Source of the DNA: DAOTUL01 sp034437435 | GTDB taxonomy: Bacteria > Chloroflexota > Anaerolineae > Aggregatilineales > Phototrophicaceae | NCBI GenBank assembly: GCA_964417785.1 | Contig: CAYQJO010000027.1 | Span: forward strand, 1-28,979 | DNA length: 28,979 nucleotides | Direction of reading: 5' to 3' | Part shown: in pieces, positions 1 to 6,175 of the stretch | Position numbering within the stretch: position 1 is the stretch's first letter | Layout of the letters: the number at the start of each line of letters is the position of its first letter | Position numbers and translations under genes: made by a program | The notes under the pieces: generated by a model | What the model saw: the letters and a program-made list of their open reading frames with translations, nothing else | Database searches by the model: none | Told to the model about the DNA's origin: nothing

Positions 1-2
1 GG

Positions 3-179
3 GATGACTGGCGCGATCTGGCGGGTAGTGCGCCGGTGATCGGTCAATACGACGATTTGCCTGGCTGGAAGGGGCTGCTGCCGCAGGCGCATCTGGCGTA
101 GTATCGACAGATAGGCGACGAAGCTGACCAGCACAAGCATTGCAGTGTTGACGGTGACGAAAAGAATGAAAGCATACAC
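3..179 (-). CDS. Partial CDS: N-terminus of an unrecognised single-pass membrane protein
   Basis: The reading frame is open from a GTG at 179 to the window edge, giving 59 codons with the C-terminus missing. An AAGGA ribosome binding site sits 9 nt before the GTG, and a TATAAT box lies about 50 nt further upstream. Residues 2 to about 27 (YAFILFVTVN...AYLSIL) form a clear membrane segment with almost no N-terminal tail. A basic stretch (RQMRLRQQ) follows, which suggests a membrane anchor with a cytoplasmic domain. I do not recognise the family from this fragment. The plus-strand frame from 3 to 101 is also open and ends at a TAG, so it could instead be the tail of a different gene. The start signals and the membrane segment favour the minus strand. 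Confidence 0.5.
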   Translation of the reverse strand, partial: MYAFILFVTVNTAMLVLVSFVAYLSILRQMRLRQQPLPARQIVVLTDHRRTTRQIAPVI

Positions 180-234
180 GACATCGAATCCTTAATAACT
201 GATTCGATTGTACGCGCAGCTTCACACACGCTCA

Positions 235-240
235 ATTATA
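235..240 (-). promoter_or_regulatory. Candidate -10 box (TATAAT) for the leftmost gene
   Basis: A perfect TATAAT reads on the minus strand between the tRNA terminator and the GTG start at 179. It predicts a leader of about 50 nt. No convincing -35 box is visible 17 nt upstream. Confidence 0.35.
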
Positions 241-270
241 CCGCCGTCGTAATATCGTTTGTTTTTGGTA

Positions 271-304
271 CGAATCAAAAAATCCTCACCTGATGTGAGG
301 ATTT
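271..304 (-). terminator. Rho-independent terminator after tRNA-Gln
   Basis: A perfect 10-bp stem (AAATCCTCAC at 280-289, GTGAGGATTT at 295-304) has a 5-nt loop. On the minus strand it is followed by a T run (TTTTTTGATT). It lies one nucleotide beyond the tRNA 3' end and would end the long minus-strand transcript that contains gltX and the tRNA. There is no T run on the plus-strand side, so it appears to act in one direction. Confidence 0.85.
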
Positions 305-305
305 A

Positions 306-377
306 CTGGGAGACCAGGACTCGAACCTAGAACTACAGGGCCAGAACCTGTTGTTTTGCCGATTAAACTATCTCCCA
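306..377 (-). tRNA. tRNA-Gln, anticodon CUG
   Basis: This 72-nt gene folds as a complete cloverleaf. It has a 7-bp acceptor stem (TGGGAGA with TCTCCCA), a D stem GTTT/AAAC, an anticodon stem ACAGG/CCTGT with loop TTCTGGC (anticodon CTG), a 4-nt variable loop, and a T arm CTAGG-TTCGAGT-CCTGG. U1-A72 and discriminator G73 are typical of tRNA-Gln. The 3' CCA is not encoded and must be added. It lies 37 nt after gltX on the same strand and is followed by a terminator, so processing from the gltX transcript is likely. A separate weak promoter in the 37-nt gap cannot be excluded. C34 limits this tRNA to CAG codons. Confidence 0.95.
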
Positions 378-414
378 ATCAGTTTGGATATACTATCACG
401 ACGGTATACGAGCG

Positions 415-1902
415 TCAAGACTCAAGGATGTTGATTGCCGTGCGAATCCGGCGCAGCGATTCAGGCTTGCCGATGATCTCCATCGACTCGAATGTCGGTG
501 TGGAGATACGCTGGCCGGTTACGGCGACGCGCATGGCCCCGAAAACCTGACCACGCTTCAGTTGCAATTTGTCTACCAGCCCTTCGGCCACGCTGTGGAT
601 GTGGTCGGTATCCCATGCAGTTTCATCGACTGCTTCCAGCACCGGCAGTGACTCTTCGAGCAGTTGGCGTGTGCCAGCCGCATCCATTTTCTTCTGGATC
701 AGGTCGTCCGTGATGGGAGGGTGGAAGTCATCGCAGAAGAAGAATCCGGCCATCTCGATCACATCCTTGAAGGACTTGATGCGCGTTTTGACCAACGGAA
801 TCACCTGGCGCAGAATTTTTTCATCGACGGTGTAGCCGGCCTTTTGCAGCACAGCGCGCAGATGCTCAGCCAGTTCGTCATCGTTCATCTTCTCGCGGAT
901 ATAGACCCCGTTGAGCCAGTCGAGCTTTTCGATGGGAAAAACGCTGTTGGCCGGGTTGATGCCGCTGCCGTCAAAGCGGGTGATAGCTTCCTCCACGTCG
1001 AAGACCTCGCGTTCGTCACCGAAGTTCCAGCCGACATTGGTGAGGAAGTTAACCACCGCCGGGGCGTAATAACCGGCTTCTACGTACTCCTGCACCAGAA
1101 CCAGGACTTTCTGCTTGCCTTCCTGGTAAGCGGTGTGGCGTTTGCTCAGCTTGCCCTTGCCGCTGGGATTGAGGATGACCGGCAGATGGGCGTAAACCGG
1201 GATGTCCCATCCGAACGCCTGCCACAGGTGAATGTGCAGCGGCAGCGACGGCAGCCACTCGATTGACCGGGTGACATGGCTGATCTCCATGAACTGATCG
1301 TCGATGATATGGGCCAGATGATAGGTCGGGAATCCGTCGGATTTGAGCAGCACCATATCCTGCATGACGCTGTTGTCGAACTCGACTTTGCCGCGCACGA
1401 GGTCTTCGGTGACCGTCTTGCCTTTGTGCGGCGCTTTAAACCGGATCACCGGCTTGCGGCCCTCGTCAATATAACGCTGTTCCTGTTGTGGCGTCAGATT
1501 GCGGTGCCGTCCGTCGTAGCCACTCAAACCCTTTGCCTTGCGCTCTTCGGCGATGTCGGCCAGTTCCTCTGATGAATCATAGGCGCGGTAGGCATGATCG
1601 TGTTCGACCAGCCAGTTCGCCCATTTCTGATAGAGGTCCAACCGCTCGGATTGGGTGTAGGGACCATAGGGGCCGCCTTTATCCGGGCCTTCGTCCCATT
1701 CCAGGCCGAGCCAGCGCAGCCCACTCATCACCTGTTCCAGCGCACCTTCTACGAATCGCTTCTGATCGGTGTCTTCCACCCGCAGCACGAACTGTCCGCC
1801 ATAATGACGGGCCAGCAGCCAGGTAAACAACGCCGTGCGGGCGCTGCCGATGTGTAAAGGCCCTGTCGGGCTGGGCGCAAAACGGGTACGAACTGTGGTC
1901 AC
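415..1902 (-). CDS. gltX: Glutamyl-tRNA synthetase (GluRS)
   Basis: This class I aminoacyl-tRNA synthetase charges tRNA-Glu with glutamate in the cytosol. At 495 residues it has the normal family length. The ATP-binding HIGH motif is in PSPTGPLHIGS (residues 10-20), and the KMSKS counterpart is KLSKR (251-255). The cysteines of the zinc-binding type are absent: AYRAYDSSEEL occupies the place of the usual Cys-containing stretch. The start is GTG, chosen because a TAAGGAG site lies 8 nt upstream and the N-terminus TTVRTRFAPSPTG matches the family. The first three bases of that site are the rodA stop codon, so translation is probably coupled to rodA. The adjacent tRNA-Gln suggests the enzyme may also charge tRNA-Gln before GatCAB amidation; the sequence alone does not prove this. 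Confidence 0.97.
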   Translation of the reverse strand: MTTVRTRFAPSPTGPLHIGSARTALFTWLLARHYGGQFVLRVEDTDQKRFVEGALEQVMSGLRWLGLEWDEGPDKGGPYGPYTQSERLDLYQKWANWLVEHDHAYRAYDSSEELADIAEERKAKGLSGYDGRHRNLTPQQEQRYIDEGRKPVIRFKAPHKGKTVTEDLVRGKVEFDNSVMQDMVLLKSDGFPTYHLAHIIDDQFMEISHVTRSIEWLPSLPLHIHLWQAFGWDIPVYAHLPVILNPSGKGKLSKRHTAYQEGKQKVLVLVQEYVEAGYYAPAVVNFLTNVGWNFGDEREVFDVEEAITRFDGSGINPANSVFPIEKLDWLNGVYIREKMNDDELAEHLRAVLQKAGYTVDEKILRQVIPLVKTRIKSFKDVIEMAGFFFCDDFHPPITDDLIQKKMDAAGTRQLLEESLPVLEAVDETAWDTDHIHSVAEGLVDKLQLKRGQVFGAMRVAVTGQRISTPTFESMEIIGKPESLRRIRTAINILES

Positions 1903-1910
1903 GACAAACT

Positions 1911-1917
1911 CTCCTTA
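1911..1917 (-). promoter_or_regulatory. Stop codon fused to ribosome binding site (TAAGGAG), rodA/gltX
   Basis: The rodA stop codon TAA forms the first three bases of TAAGGAG, the binding site for the gltX GTG start 8 nt further on. Ribosomes ending rodA would terminate on the gltX initiation site. The same arrangement occurs between mreD and mrdA. Confidence 0.7.
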
Positions 1918-3042
1918 AGCGATACGACGACGGCGAACGATGACACTTTGTGCGAGGCCCACCCCTGCCAGCATGGATAGCAGGGAGGTGCCGCCGGAAC
2001 TGATAAAGGGCAGGGTCAGGCCCGTAACCGGGAGCATACCGAGGTTCATGCCGATGGACACCACTGTCTGGAAGAAGATCATGGCTGCAACACCATAGCA
2101 GATCATGCTTCCGAGCGGATCGACGGCCAATCGTGCGCCGCGCAAGATGCGCATAATGACAACGCCGATCAACCCCATGACGGCGACTCCGCCGATGAAC
2201 CCTAACTCTTCGGCTATGACGCTGAAGATGAAGTCGGTATGGCGCACCCGCAGGAAACGCAATTGGGTCTGCGATCCATTGGCGTATCCCTTACCGATCA
2301 GACCGCCGGAGCCAATACTGATGGACGCCTGACGGATGTTGTATTCCGATCCCTGGCTGGCGGCCAGTTCATCCTCTTCCTGCGTGATTCCGATGAAGGT
2401 TGTGATCCGCGCTCGTTGGTAGGGCTGCATCTGGCTCCATAGTAAGGGGGCCAGCAGAATGCCGAGCAGGGCGAACATGGCGATATGTTTAAGTTGCAGT
2501 CCGGCAGCCCAGATGAGTGCAAACCACAGAACGACGAATACGATGGTGGTTCCCAGGTCTGGTTGCAGAAAGATGAGCAGGGCGGGTACGGCAACGTGCA
2601 GGCCGGAGCCGACAACGGTAGGCAGGCGATCCAACCGATCATAGCGGTTAGACAGCCAGTGTCCTAACGTGACGATGATGATGATCTTGCCGATTTCCGA
2701 CGGTTGGATCAAGATGCCGAGGTTAATCCAGCGTTTGGCACCGGCATCGCCTTCCTGACCGACGATGGGAACCAGCAGCAGTAAACCGACCATGCCAAGA
2801 TAAAGCCAGACATGCGAACTACCGAGCAGACGATAGTCCACGACCGTGAGTACCACGATCAGCACCATGCCGATCACCGCATATTGAATCTGGTTGGGGA
2901 CACGGCTGATGAGATCGTCTGAGATAGCGTCCATGGTGGCGCTGCGGATCATCAAAATGCCGAATACGACCAGAATAACCGTCGTACCCAGCAGAATATA
3001 ATCAAACTGGCGTAAAAGATTGGCGTAGCGCATGGCATTCAC
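1915..3042 (-). CDS. rodA: RodA, SEDS-family peptidoglycan glycosyltransferase
   Basis: This polytopic inner-membrane protein polymerises lipid II into glycan strands during elongation and works with a class B PBP, here probably the mrdA product in the same locus. About ten hydrophobic segments are visible over 375 residues. SEDS signatures are GAKRWI (101-106), QPSEIGK (113-119), LQPDLGT with the conserved Asp (159-165), VRHTDFIFSVIAEELGF, and the C-terminal PVTGLTLPFISSGG. The frame begins at GTG 3042, with an in-frame ATG at 3033. Neither has a good Shine-Dalgarno match, so the start is uncertain by three codons. A promoter candidate lies just upstream in the 82-nt gap after minE. Position next to min and mre genes and the sequence favour RodA over FtsW. 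Confidence 0.95.
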   Translation of the reverse strand: MNAMRYANLLRQFDYILLGTTVILVVFGILMIRSATMDAISDDLISRVPNQIQYAVIGMVLIVVLTVVDYRLLGSSHVWLYLGMVGLLLLVPIVGQEGDAGAKRWINLGILIQPSEIGKIIIIVTLGHWLSNRYDRLDRLPTVVGSGLHVAVPALLIFLQPDLGTTIVFVVLWFALIWAAGLQLKHIAMFALLGILLAPLLWSQMQPYQRARITTFIGITQEEDELAASQGSEYNIRQASISIGSGGLIGKGYANGSQTQLRFLRVRHTDFIFSVIAEELGFIGGVAVMGLIGVVIMRILRGARLAVDPLGSMICYGVAAMIFFQTVVSIGMNLGMLPVTGLTLPFISSGGTSLLSMLAGVGLAQSVIVRRRRIA

Positions 3043-3065
3043 ACGTAGCTAAAAGAACCGATGGC

Positions 3066-3094
3066 ATTATAGCGAAGGCTCTACCAGCGGTGAA
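3066..3094 (-). promoter_or_regulatory. Candidate sigma-70-type promoter for rodA
   Basis: On the minus strand TTCACC is followed after exactly 17 nt by TATAAT. The predicted start near 3059 gives a leader of roughly 17-26 nt. It would allow rodA-gltX-tRNA transcription independent of the upstream min genes. Confidence 0.5.
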
Positions 3095-3124
3095 GGTGTG
3101 ATGTGTGCGGCAGGGGATGTTGGA

Positions 3125-3463
3125 TCAGCCGTCTTGCTTTTTGGCGTCGGCCTTTGCATCCGTGCGGTCGTCGTCATCATCGCTATCGTCGGAAGCGGCC
3201 TGTACGCTCTTTGAGAAAGGAATCTCCGCGATCAGCTTGTTCTGGTTGCGGTCGCGCTGTTCCAGAGCGATTTCGACATCCTCACCGGAGACGGCGACAT
3301 ACTTGGAGATCACCGCCAGAATTTCCTCTTTCATCTCCTTCAACCGTTCTGGTGGGAGGTTGATCCGATCATGGACCAAAACGAATTGCAACCGCTCTTT
3401 GGCGCGGTTGGCGCTGCTGTTATCCCGACTTCGCCCTAACATACGATCAATTAATCCAGACAT
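3125..3463 (-). CDS. minE: MinE, topological specificity factor of the Min system
   Basis: MinE stimulates MinD ATPase at the membrane and drives or positions the Min gradient so that division occurs at midcell. The conserved core AKERLQFVLVHDR (residues 21-33), then LKEMKEEILAVISKYV and the beta strand VEIALEQ are clear. LIAEIPF marks the end of the family domain. I chose ATG 3463 (112 residues) because TGAGG lies 6 nt upstream. An in-frame GTG at 3475 overlaps the minD stop (GTGA) and would add four residues. After residue 85 there is an extra tail of about 27 residues rich in Asp (SDDSDDDDDR) and then Lys/Asp, which is not part of the usual MinE fold. Confidence 0.94.
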   Translation of the reverse strand: MSGLIDRMLGRSRDNSSANRAKERLQFVLVHDRINLPPERLKEMKEEILAVISKYVAVSGEDVEIALEQRDRNQNKLIAEIPFSKSVQAASDDSDDDDDRTDAKADAKKQDG

Positions 3464-3471
3464 TTTAGACC

Positions 3472-4281
3472 TCACGACTCGTTCTGATTACCGGCAAACA
3501 GCCGCGCAAGGCGCTGGAACAGATTGCCAGGGGTATCTAACTGCATAAATTCGACATGCTCACCGTTCATGCGGCGGGCGATGTTGCTGAAGGCCATCCC
3601 CGCTCTTGAATTGATATTCAGGGTGACGGGGATGCCGCTGTTGGATGCCGGGATGACATGATCGTCTTCCGGCACGATACCGAGCAGGTGGATGGCGAGA
3701 ATATCGGTGACATCGTTTGCGGAGAGCATTTCGCCCCGGCGCACCATGTCTATATTTACCCGGTTCAGGATCAATTGGGCTGGCCCCTTGTTCTCGGCTT
3801 CGATCAGGCCGATGATCCGGTCCGCGTCCCGCACCGCAGAAACTTCGGGGTTGGTCACGATAATCACTTCGTCAGCCGGTGCGACAGCGTTGCGAAAACC
3901 ACGTTCGATTCCCGCAGGTGAGTCGATCAAGATAAAGTCGAATTCCTCACGTAATTTGTTGCAGAGGTTAACCATGTCGGATGGGCTGACCGCTGTTTTG
4001 TCGCGGGTCTGGGCCGATGGTATCAGATATAGGTCGGCAAACTGCTTGTGTTTGATCATGGCCTGCCGCAATTTGCACCGGCCTTCGACCGCGTCCACCA
4101 GGTCGTAGACAATCCGATTTTCCAGTCCCATGACAACATCCAGATTTCGCAGCCCAATATCGGCGTCGATGACGACAACTTTTTTGTTCAACCGCGCCAA
4201 TGCTACCGCCAGATTGGCTGCTGTTGTGGTTTTGCCCACGCCGCCTTTGCCTGACGTGATGGTGAACGCTTTTGCTCCCAT
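3472..4281 (-). CDS. minD: MinD, septum-site-determining ATPase
   Basis: This ParA/MinD-family ATPase dimerises on the membrane with ATP and recruits MinC to block FtsZ assembly at the poles. The deviant Walker A motif GKGGVGKTT occupies residues 11-19, followed by DADIGLRNLD (39-48) and the switch region LIDSPAGIERGF. The C-terminus carries an amphipathic helix (LFQRLARLFAG, about 254-264) that fits the membrane-targeting sequence. Length (269) is normal. The ATG start has AAAGGA about 6-8 nt upstream. It follows minC by 18 nt and precedes minE, giving the standard minC-minD-minE order. Confidence 0.97.
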   Translation of the reverse strand: MGAKAFTITSGKGGVGKTTTAANLAVALARLNKKVVVIDADIGLRNLDVVMGLENRIVYDLVDAVEGRCKLRQAMIKHKQFADLYLIPSAQTRDKTAVSPSDMVNLCNKLREEFDFILIDSPAGIERGFRNAVAPADEVIIVTNPEVSAVRDADRIIGLIEAENKGPAQLILNRVNIDMVRRGEMLSANDVTDILAIHLLGIVPEDDHVIPASNSGIPVTLNINSRAGMAFSNIARRMNGEHVEFMQLDTPGNLFQRLARLFAGNQNES

Positions 4282-4299
4282 GAGCGGTCCTTTCCTTTG

Positions 4300-4986
4300 T
4301 TAATGTTTCCAGGCTTCCACGACAATCTGGTTGTTGCGGACGAACGCCGTTTCCGGTTGCACTTTGCGGCGTTTGTCGGGTGGTGATGTCGTGATATGTC
4401 CAGCGATTCGCAGTTGGGTTGGGGTCATATCCAGTGCGCATACGACGGCTTTGTCGTCACCGTTGGCCCCGGCGTGGACATTGCCCCGAAGTTTGCCCCA
4501 TACAATAATATCGCCACCGGCGATAATCTCCGCGCCGGGGTTTACATCGCCATAGACGACCACATGGCCCTGGCTGCTGACTGTCCGTCCAGATCGTAAG
4601 GTGCGCTTTATCATGACGCCGGTGGCCCCTTCTTCCATCGGGCTGATGGGCAAGGCTTCGTGCAATGCTGCATCCGGGTGACGATTGTTGGTCCCGGTAC
4701 GTAGATCGAGCGCTGTGGCTGCCTCAATCGTGGTGGCGCTGTCACTGATAACCATCGTCAGTGTCAGCCCCCGTCGTTCCAGCAGCGCCTTCAGCCCGAT
4801 CAAATCGTGTTTGGGGACCGGGCGTTCGCCCAACTCCACTGTCACCCGTGCGCCAGCAAAGAACTCGCTACGCTCATCGATTCGCGCAGCCAGATCGCCA
4901 GTTACGCTCAGCCATTCTTCGAGTGGGTTCAGTGTAATGTGTAATCCGTCCTGCAAGCCCTTGATAACCACTCGTTCTTCGCCCAT
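4300..4986 (-). CDS. minC: MinC, septum formation inhibitor
   Basis: MinC binds FtsZ and prevents Z-ring formation where MinD places it. The C-terminal beta-helix domain is clear: GHVVVYGDVNPGAEI, AGGDIIVWGKLRGNVHAG and the MinD-contacting end. The N-terminal half (VVIKGLQDGLHITL onward) fits the FtsZ-inhibitory domain, though it is less conserved. I start at ATG 4986 (228 residues), which has an AGGT about 9 nt upstream and gives the family length. Upstream in-frame ATGs at 5031 and 5016 would add up to 15 residues (MYHYCMLQF...) with no recognisable ribosome site and would begin almost at the predicted transcription start. Confidence 0.94.
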   Translation of the reverse strand: MGEERVVIKGLQDGLHITLNPLEEWLSVTGDLAARIDERSEFFAGARVTVELGERPVPKHDLIGLKALLERRGLTLTMVISDSATTIEAATALDLRTGTNNRHPDAALHEALPISPMEEGATGVMIKRTLRSGRTVSSQGHVVVYGDVNPGAEIIAGGDIIVWGKLRGNVHAGANGDDKAVVCALDMTPTQLRIAGHITTSPPDKRRKVQPETAFVRNNQIVVEAWKH

Positions 4987-5039
4987 GCGATTATTACCTG
5001 ATCGAAATTGAAGCATACAATAATGATACATGTTTTTTG

Positions 5040-5045
5040 ATTATA
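5040..5045 (-). promoter_or_regulatory. Candidate -10 box (TATAAT) for minCDE
   Basis: A perfect TATAAT on the minus strand lies in the 61-nt gap between the 375-residue membrane protein gene and the chosen minC start. It predicts a leader of about 45 nt. No good -35 match is seen. Confidence 0.35.
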
Positions 5046-5047
5046 TG

Positions 5048-6175
5048 CTATGTACTGGCGAGGAGATACAGCGGCAGCAGCAAATAAGCCAGTGCCAAAG
5101 GCGTGCGCAGCGATGAATAACCGCTCTTGACTGCCCAATCGGCCATCGTGTGGATGGCGTAGGTGATCCAGATCACCTGGATGATGTAGAGCGGTGTCAA
5201 CAGAATGTCGCGGTCCCGACCGAAATAGACCAAACCGAACAATCCGTAGAGTGCAAAGGCCAGCATCAGGACAATGCCCAGAACCGGGTACCAGCGAGCC
5301 ATCCGGGTCAATCCCAGAATCGCCAGGATCGCACCGGCGAACGTAAACTGCATGACGAGCAACTCAATTAGATTGACCCAACGCACGCCCTCGCGCCAGC
5401 CGTCGGCGACGATATAGCGAATGTGGATGTCGGCCTCGTGCAGGTCAAGGGCAGTCGCTTGCCACCAATCTGAATCGATATAGGTCCCGGCAATCCCGGC
5501 GATTCCGCCGGTGAACACAACCGCCATCACCACCCAGTACCAGCGAGGTAAGGGGGAGTGCGACAGCCATAGGCCGATGGCTGTCGCGGGCAGCAGCAAA
5601 ACAAACAGAGGGTCGTTGAGGACCCCTAATGTGAGAATAACCAGCAGACCGATGTACTCCTGCATGCCAACCGTTTGTGTCGGTGCTTCATCGGCACGCG
5701 GCAGGCGTGTCCGCAGCACATGCACCAGAATAAACAACAGCCATGCGGTAAGTAATCCGGTGAGGCGCAGGCTGCGCGGCGTGCCGATCTGGCTCCAGAA
5801 GATCAGGGCGAAGATCACCATCCCCACGCCCAGGGCGATGTAGGCACGGCGGGTGGTGGTTATGACCAGCCCGCTGATGATACCGGCTGATGCGATGGCA
5901 AGCACAATCGTCGCCGGCAAAACCACATGAACGCCGCCGGTCTGTGACCAGAATGCCGGACTGAAGGCCAGTGCCAGTCCCCCGGCGAAGGACTCGATGG
6001 CACCCAGATTACGCAGGGTCAGCGCTGTACCCAGGATGACCAGGGCCAGACCGCTGGCGCGAATCAAGGGGGTATTGCCGGCCAGGATGAAAGCGACCCA
6101 GGCTGTGCCGGTGGCGAGAACCGGTGGCAGCCAGTAGCGGATCAGGGAGCGGGGGCGGTCGGCGAATGCGTTCAT
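5048..6175 (-). CDS. Unrecognised polytopic membrane protein (375 residues) inside the mre-min cluster
   Basis: I do not recognise this family. The protein is very hydrophobic, with about nine to eleven likely membrane helices and short loops. The longest polar stretches are near residues 160-170 (RTRLPRADEAPTQT) and about 235-265 (DSDWWQATALDLHEADIHIRY...), the latter rich in Trp, Asp and His and a plausible external or catalytic loop. No SEDS, MraY or MurJ signature is visible. Its ATG overlaps the mrdA stop by four bases (ATGA), so it is translationally coupled to PBP2, and it precedes minC. The context suggests a role with elongation or division machinery, or in lipid-linked precursor handling. 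A multi-pass glycosyltransferase is possible but unproven. Confidence 0.85.
   Translation of the reverse strand: MNAFADRPRSLIRYWLPPVLATGTAWVAFILAGNTPLIRASGLALVILGTALTLRNLGAIESFAGGLALAFSPAFWSQTGGVHVVLPATIVLAIASAGIISGLVITTTRRAYIALGVGMVIFALIFWSQIGTPRSLRLTGLLTAWLLFILVHVLRTRLPRADEAPTQTVGMQEYIGLLVILTLGVLNDPLFVLLLPATAIGLWLSHSPLPRWYWVVMAVVFTGGIAGIAGTYIDSDWWQATALDLHEADIHIRYIVADGWREGVRWVNLIELLVMQFTFAGAILAILGLTRMARWYPVLGIVLMLAFALYGLFGLVYFGRDRDILLTPLYIIQVIWITYAIHTMADWAVKSGYSSLRTPLALAYLLLPLYLLAST

Noticed and set aside
3..101. Plus-strand frame ending in TAG at 99-101, possibly the tail of an upstream gene
   Set aside because: It is in codon register with, and antisense to, the minus-strand frame that has a start codon, ribosome site, TATAAT box and membrane segment. 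It has no supporting signal of its own, though it cannot be fully excluded at the window edge.
44..235. 63-codon minus-strand frame with ATG start
   Set aside because: It is Ser/Cys-rich with no convincing fold or ribosome site. The overlapping GTG frame starting at 179 is far more protein-like.
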